NCBI RefSeq assembly: GCF_963676685.1
Contig: NC_092349.1
Coordinates: 81,170,604 to 81,234,603 of the forward strand
Reading direction: 5' to 3'
Origin: Mytilus edulis
Taxonomy: Eukaryota > Mollusca > Bivalvia > Mytilida > Mytilidae
DNA: 64,000 nt
Part shown: piece by piece, positions 10,304 to 19,300 of the stretch
How the letters are laid out: every line of letters starts with the position of its first letter
How positions within the stretch are numbered: position 1 is the first letter of the stretch
Position numbers and translations under genes: made by a program
Notes under the pieces: generated by a model
The model's input: the letters and a program-made list of their open reading frames with translations, nothing else
Told to the model about the DNA's origin: nothing
The model's database searches: none

Positions 10304-13300
10304 CTGAAATGAAAGATAAAGAATACAATGATATAGCAACAGCTACAAGTGCAAATAAAATCACTTATTTCTGTTGATCATTAAATTGCTATAATTTTTT
10401 TTCGCTTCATTTATTTTTTTTTCTTCTCCATAAATCTTCATTATAGGACACAATTTCACAAAATAAAATGAGCTTCATCTTCTAATCTACCTTTACAATT
10501 ATCAGAGACTCCTTCCTCTAAAAGAATTTTTTTCAATAATCCTTAATTTCTATTTTTGCATATTTTATAACATTAAAATAGGCACCCATTTAAATGTGTT
10601 ATGCAACAAAATAAATCAAACCATTTCTGAAAAAAATGCGATCATTCTGCTCTATATGGTCTAGTTATTGTCTCTTTGACACATTCCCCATTTCCATTCT
10701 CAATTCTATTTTTATAAAAATATAACATCCTTATTCAGATTTTGCCTAGAATACTGAATACTTGAAAAAAGTATTGCAACACTTACATCGAAAACAATGT
10801 ATAATGACATGAATTGTAGAATGTATATATACTTTTAATTCGTTTACAGTTTAAAATGTGAAAAGTGAAAAAACCTATTTTCGTGCAGCTGTTTGGACAT
10901 CCATGTAGGATTAATATTGGACAAAAAGTACTTAGTTAACACCATGAATTCAATCTTAAATCATAAATGGATTAAAAGCATTTGTTAAAAACAAAATTAT
11001 ATACATTCTAAAATTCATGTCATTTTACATTGTTTTCAATCGAAGTGTTGCAATACTTTTTCTAGGTCTATATATATTATTATTGTATAGCAATATAATA
11101 TTTCCCACAGAAAGTAACCAAAAGATAGCGTGCAATAAATTCCAATATTGCACTAGTGCAATAAATCTTCAAGATTCATGATGTCATCAATGACACAATA
11201 TTAGTTTAAACCAATTTTTACTTTCAAACATTATATTGCTATACAATAAAAGGGTTATTGCATAAATATTGTGAAATATTGTCCCTCGTAGAACATATAT
11301 TGCACTCGCAAGCTCGTGCAATATAAAATTCTACTCGGGACAATATTTCCCAATATTCATGCAATAACCCTATAATATATATGTGATTTCACTTACTGGC
11401 ATATTTTCTCATAAGTCTGAGCAAGTATTGTCTTTCTGACATGTGGGATCTGATGGCATTTAGGTTTAATTTTCTTTCCTTTTCCTTTGCAAGGATCAAG
11501 TCAGAAGTAAATTGATCACTTGTTGGTGTAGGTCTGATAGAATGATGCTTTTTTTCAAATATCATCAACTGTTTTTCTAATCTGCAAAAAATATAAATAT
11601 ACATGATCAATATTTCTACATTCATAAAGCTTCTCTAGCAGAATTTATCAAAATTTTTATATGAAAGAAATAACAGTCTATATGATAACAAGAGATTGTG
11701 AATACACTGGTGTCAACTCACACTATCATTTTCCTTGTTAAGAGAACAATTTAAATTTTGGTTTTAAAGACATGCACTCTGCATTTCTATGTTCAGTGAA
11801 CAGTTAAAAAAAGGATAAAATCATGATTTTACAGACAATATTATAAGAAACCTGTGTTCTAAGATTCAAGTTAATTTGTAAAAAGTCTAGTTGCAAACAC
11901 ACTCTCCCTAACAAAATTTACGTTAAAAATAATGTTAAAAATCAGAACTAAATAAAATTTACCTTTTATCTTCCTCACTGGTTTCTTCGTTTGATTGATG
12001 ACCACTGAATAAAAAATTCAATCTATTATTCTTTGATATTTTAAAATTTATGAACAATTCCATCAGGCCATATACAAGTTGACAGTGACCTGATATGGTA
12101 TGTACACAGCAATAAAATTTCATATTGACTGGAAGTATATTTATGTCACTCATTTTAAACTTGTAAAATTAAAGCAAATTTAATGGCTGCATCATATTCT
12201 GAAAACCAGAAAATATTTTTTTTTCTTTTCTATAACATTATAAAGTCTTCTCAGAGAGTCATCAGACCAGAGACATAATTATGTAAATGCATTATTTGTC
12301 TCTTATCGTAATGGCTTGCTAAATGCTTTGTTTGTATTGACTTTTAATAAAGATTTACATCTTCAAACGATATACAAATGTATATATATAAATATAAATA
12401 GTTAAACCTGTATATATATTATATTTTAATTTAATTGGACGTTATCCAAATTCCAATTGTACAATATACAATTTACTTTAAATCTCATGTACATATGAAC
12501 TAGTAAAACAGTTAAAAAAAAGATTACCTGATTTTAAAAAATCTTTGAAGGTTTATAACATACTCATCAGCCTTGCTTAAGTGTACTAAAAAGTAAAATA
12601 CATAAGTTAATATAAACATCCCAAGAGAAAACTCATACATAATGTTTTATATGTTACTGACATTAACATTTTTTATATTGAATACTTTTAACAGTGTTTT
12701 CTTTGTAAAGCCACAAAACATATTACTTTTCAGATTGTCTTTTTGTAAAGAAACTTACACATGAAAAATATTTCATTTATAAATGCAACGGAATTATCAT
12801 TATCCTATAGTCTCAATTGCTAAGCTTCCATCTTGACATTTTTTCAAAATATCTTTTTTGTTTTGAATGTTTTTAAATTCAACAAACAAAAAAAAAGATG
12901 TAAACTTTAATCTTGTTTTTCAAAAGTATAAACAAAAGCAAATTTTCTCATTGACTTTTACCAAATTCTATTATTTAATATTTCCTCATTATTGAAAAAT
13001 TTATTTTCCTGAATATAACCAATATGAAATAAAGCTGATTGAATTAATATCGATGTATACTTTAATGAAAACAAACTTGCTATTGCAATAAAACAACTAT
13101 TGTACAGACATCTGATGATGCAAATGAAACATGAAGATAAAAAAAATAATCACAGAATCACTATTAAATCACAGGTTATACAATTAAACCTACATGTGCT
13201 ATCACTGTTATTTGGGGATAAAACAGCACGTTTTTCTTCCTCTATCCACTCCATCACTGTGTCGTCTTTTATTTCTAATTCTAAAATTAGCAGTGCAATA

Positions 13301-16300
13301 ACAGTCTTAATGCAAGGATTTAAAAAACATGTATTTAAAAAGTTTTGAATTCATCAATTAAATGATATATACAAAATATGTGGTCCGAGTACACAGTTAT
13401 CGTCCTTTGATTTTCCTTGTCCACGAATAATTTTTAGTCCTTAGTGTGGACAGTGTGTTACTTGCCAATTTTTGTTATACCCTTTCCAAATTTATTTCTC
13501 CATGTTTTATGCCTCATATAGCAAGTTGGGGGGTGAAATGACACTGTAAAAAAAGTTGGGTCATAAATATTAATGTAAAGTAGTGATTAGGTCCAGCTGA
13601 AAAAGGTCAAAAATTAGCACTTCGGAAGCTGTCAAAAGATTTCAAGACCCCCTTAACATAAGATTGTCCATATTTTGAGTTAGAGCTGATGAAGTTTTCT
13701 ATAATTTTGATATAATTTGTCCCAAAAGTAGTACAACACACTGTAAAAATATTATTGGGAAAGCGCAGGTGGGATTTTTTAAATTTTCATTTATTGTCTA
13801 AAAGAAATGCACTACGAAATAACTGTGTACTCGGACCATGTATTATATATGAACTGTTATTCTCTCTGTAGCTATGTTCTAGTTTATGAGAATAAAATGA
13901 TTCATTCATTCATACATTTTGAAAAAAGGATATATAGAAGCTTCATGTTTGTTTTCCTAATTCTATTTAGCAAATTAACAGATGATGTAGGTAAAGATAG
14001 CAATATCAATTCAAGAAAGTTATTACCTATTACCAATGGGAATTTGGAGGACTAGCTGTTACTATTACAGAAAGTTTTAATAAAATATCCATACCCGGAA
14101 CAGTTGCTAAAATTTCTCTCAAGGCAACTTTTGTAGTTTCCATCAGTTGGATGGTCCTCTTTATTTTCATGACTAGCACTTCTCCTGTAGTATAAAATAT
14201 TATAATTAGTAATGTTAGTGAAAATTTGTTTTAAAACATATCAGTCTATGAAGTTCATTATATTTTATGACTGTAATTAAAAGCAAATATAATATTATGC
14301 CAAAACAAAACAGTTATGTAAGACTCAAATAAGATAAGATAAATAATAGTTTATTTAAGTGTCACATATTGATCTATAATAAAATTACAAAATAGCATCT
14401 TAAAAAAGGATCAATACCCAGGCTATAAAGACTTATGAAACACTGTTTATCCAAAATAAAAGCTGAATCAGTATAGTACTGAAGAAAAATGGGTTTTTTT
14501 TCTCAAAAAGGCATAGTCACGATTAACATTATTTAAAACTCATTAAAGATGAACAAATAATTATAAAATATCTAATTATAAATGCTTCAAAATAAGAATA
14601 TGCAACTTACTAAAATAAATCAACAGTAAGAACAAACGAATTGGAATAACATTTTAGTTCCAAAGAGAGTAAGTAACAAAGAGAGGATACCAAAAAAAAA
14701 ACCTACTCAATACATGTGACACATAGATATAGGAAGATGTGGTGTGAGTGCCAATGAGACAACTCTCCATACAAATAACAATTTAAAAAGTAAACCATTA
14801 TAGGTTAAAGTACGGCCTTCAACACGGAGCCTTAGCTCACACCGAACAACAAGCTATAAAGGGCCCCAAAATTACTAGTGTAAAACCATTCAAACGGGAA
14901 AACCAACGGTCTAATCTATATAAACAAAACGAGAAACGAGAAACACGTATATATTACATAAACAAACGACATGTATGAGTTTCTTAATTTGTAAGACTAC
15001 TTGCCACAGTCAATACAAGTTTGGTACTAACCAATCCTTTTAAAGATAAAGTGGTAAAAATAAATCTTACTTTGAAATATTTTATAAATCATACCTTGTT
15101 TGTCCCTAATTTTTCTTCCATAGTGGATCAGAGCATCAGTTAGTAGATCACATCTGTTTTCTGGGGACATTTCTTTTGATATATTAGAAAAACCTCCTAA
15201 ATAGGACCACAGTCTTTCTATTCCTTCACCATCAGTTAAACCAATGCCCTCAGTTCTTCGTGGACCATATATAATCTGCAATATAGAAAATCTTTTATTT
15301 TATTAATTGTATTGGAGAGGGTTTACCAATAATGTATGGGTACAGTTAAAATGACTTTGATATTATTATACAAAATTGAAGTATATTATAGTGTGTCTTG
15401 TTCAATGCTAGTTAGCAAAAGTATAACTTTTAAATTCATACACTAGCAGCATACTAAAAAACAAAAATAAATATTTCAAAGTATTTAAAGATTTACCCAA
15501 CTACACTTGACAAGCCTTACCTGACAAGATGCACTGTGTCCATAACAGTGAAATATTGGAATTGAAAATGTTACATTCTGTGATATTTCTTTATTTCCAG
15601 CTTTCTGTAAAAAACAATGTTATCTAAAAAAAAATTGGTATTTTTATATACTTAAGACCTAACAGTTTGAAATAAAGGCCACCACAAGTCATTACCAATT
15701 ATAGCCTATCGTATGGCCTAAAGTACATCTGATTTCTTTGTAACTAAATACTGCAATTAAAATTCCCTTTTTTTCCAAATAATATCATGTAACCCAATTT
15801 TGATGAACTTTAATCATTACATAATTAAACTATCTCCTATATGACTTAAAGCTGCACAGTTAGTACATGATACACCCATCGCTTTTTTCAAATATAAAGT
15901 TCCAAAACTATATATAAAATTCATGTAATCTCTATAAAGAGGAAATAAAGATATGAATGAATATCAGTAATTTATCAATAAAGATACTAACCATAGTTTA
16001 TTTGATAGATATATACCAGCCACCAAAAATCATGAAAAGTGCTCAAAGCTATGTAAGATATTGTTCTTCAACTGGAAAATCCCCAATTATATATGAATAA
16101 AATCCCATACCTTATACCCATATCAGGTATAGAATTTATAAAAATCAAAAGGGAACTTACCTTAATAGATATAAACAATTCACCAAATTTTCAGGAAAAT
16201 TAAAGTTTAGTATGATGTCAATTATCACTAAATTAGTACACATTTTTGTTTAGGGGCAGTTGAAGCACATTCATTGTGTAAAATTATGTTTCAATAAACT

Positions 16301-19300
16301 TAAGTAAGTTTTTACTTCTTATGAATAGGATTTTTCAACTTTCCAATATACATCCATCAATTTTTGGGATGCCCAATTTTTTATGTATATTGTTTTGGTT
16401 GTAGCCAGATTTTTCAAGACATATATATGAAATATTGTAACTTGGGATAAACATTAACTGCATTAAAATACAAAATAAAAATAATTACACATACCTCAAT
16501 GTGTCTTTTGAGCATACAAGCTATATCATATGAAACATGAATTTTATCATTTTTATTTTCTTTTAATAAGAGTTGTATTAAGAAAACTGCATAACCAAGT
16601 CTGGAAAATAGGACAAATAACAACATAATACAGGAAAATAAACACATATTACACTTCTGTATACTAAGACTAAAATATATTGCAGAAGTATATCAGCATT
16701 TTTTATGATTGCTCAAATTTGATATTCATGTTTGTGATAGCAAACATGGATAGATGTCTCAAAATTAGGGATGCTGTCACTGTTCATTAACCATATCTCA
16801 TATGATGATTTCTATTTTTTTAAAATTTTAAAATGTGTATCTTGTTCATGTTATAAACTGTTGGCACATATATTGCATTGCATGTATTAAAATAACTTAA
16901 TAATTTGATTCAAAAGTTGTTATCAAAATGACCAAAATTTTAATATATAACTATGACAGAACAGATATCAAATGATCTCCACGGAAATGAAATATACAAA
17001 TGCTTATACAACTGCAAACCTAATATCACTGACTTCACTTACATTTCCTTGAAATAATATATGCCCAAGTTGAGAACCCATCCACAATAAATCAGATAAG
17101 CTATATTGCAATTTCTATTATCAGACTGTATGTGAATTCTTCTATGTATGGCAACATACAGTTAATCTGGCCACAAACATTATAAACATAGACTTAAAGA
17201 TTCTCTTTAATAAATTATATCTAATTATATCATCATGCACAAAATTATGAATGGATTAATAATAATAAAAAAAAAATGCGAACTACTTTTAATTGAGAAA
17301 TTATTCCATTCTTTGGATTTGATAGAATTAAGCAAAATCTGAGATTTTTAATTGTGATTTCAGGAAAAATTTGCCTACTGATGATGTATGTATCTAAAAT
17401 ATGTAAATGCATGTTCTAATTTTTGTGATACTCACTTAATTGCATTATTTGCAATTCTAAAGACCTGCAGGTACATGTATTTTTAAATTTTCAGTAAATT
17501 TTAAAAAGGTTGAGGAAAAAAAAGCTTCAATATACATGTATTGCAATAATTAGTAAAATACCTTTCCCCATGCTTTAAACTAAAGAATTTCTGCGGGAAA
17601 TCATGCCTACAAGTTGCACCAAAAACAGCAGTTTCTGACAATTTTTGGTTCTTTGACTTCGATCGAATGTCATTCCCTGCCTGGAAATCACTGCATTCCT
17701 ACAAAAAAAAATGTTTGTTTTCCAAATCTTAATGTAGGCATGTATGATCAAAATAACATATTTGTAAACGAAATTATTGTTTAACAACATAATAGGTTAT
17801 GGCTTAAATATTCGGTAAAAGTTATTTAAACTTGTTATCAAGATTCAAAAGGGGAGATAACTGTAGTTTTCCTATCCCCAATGTGAGATATATGTATATA
17901 GAGAAATTTTGAAGTTCAATAAAGGTATTCATGCTCGTTTTCAAATAACATAATACAATGTACTTCATCTGTTAATGCAATTATAACATTAGCACAACTC
18001 AGGTAATTTCAAGTAAAATAGTAAATAATATTTGTAAAAGGGGAGATAACTGTTGTTTCTAGTACATTTTGGGCACATGTAAGATCTTTATTACAAAATA
18101 TTTTAGGCAGTTTTCAGGCAGTTTTTAGGAAAAATAAAAGAATAAGAAAACTGCATAAACACTAAGAAAATCGCTATGAAAAACTAGTAATAGGTTTTAA
18201 TGAGAATGATAATTTGGAGTGCCTTTGAAAGGTAAGGGGCAAGTGTAGAGCTGCAGTCAATTTAAACATAGGTTGCTACCTTATCCACTTTCAAGCTACC
18301 ATAGCTACTAATAAAGTCATCTACCAATTGCTGTTCAATAAAAAAATGGTCCTTATGCTTAGGTGATATCCAATGCTGACCAGAAGAAGACTTCCTCACT
18401 AACTGAAAATCTGCATCGAAACAATATATGTTCTTGTCAGCCTGAAATTAAAAGAAATTGTGTATTCATTACAATAAACATTTATAAATGCACTCATTTG
18501 TTGCAGTCAAAGCTAATGATCATTTAATCAGAAACCTATAAATATAATTGGTGTCAGAAAAAGCTATTTATGATATTAAGTGCTTAAATTTTCGAATTAT
18601 AGTTTCTTCTTTTGCTATTCTACCATTATCAATTCTGAATACATGTACATTTGCACTCTATATATATGGTTATTATACAAAATGTAGACATTAATCAAAC
18701 ATAAAAGTGAAGATAAATTTTAATGAAATTTCACTGGTTGCCTTTGCTAGCATACCGGTACCCCTTGTGTACGTGAAAAAGGATGAAATTTTTCAACAGA
18801 TAAATAATATGTTTATAAACTGCAATTCATTTCTGTGAAGATGCAGACCAAATATGAAGTTATAAGTCCATTAATATATAGTCAATACCAAACAGTGTAT
18901 TGTAATTCTATATCATAATCCTATAAATGAAAAAAAAAAATTCAAGTTGATTTGACTGTAATAACTTTCCTTTTAAAACCTTAACCTAATGATATTTATT
19001 GTTTTAAAAAACAATAAGTTTGTGTTGTACAAATTGAAAATTGCTATCTCATATGGCTTATTCATCTGGCATTTGAATAAACATAAAAGTCTTTTGTTTC
19101 AGTAATAAATGAGAACACTCATGAAAATATTTGACAGATAAAGGTACTTCTGGTCAAGTTAATTGTAATATTTCCTCTAATCATTAGAGGAAAACATTAG
19201 ATTTATAATAACCTCGAAGCAAGCTGGACAAGAGCAACCATCATCAAGATCTGGAAACAAATCCGTACAATAATCCATTTGATAAATGTACTGTCTGAAT

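Noticed and set aside
9733..10377. Forward frames opposite the last KDZ exon
   Set aside because: Antisense shadows of the well-supported minus-strand exon.
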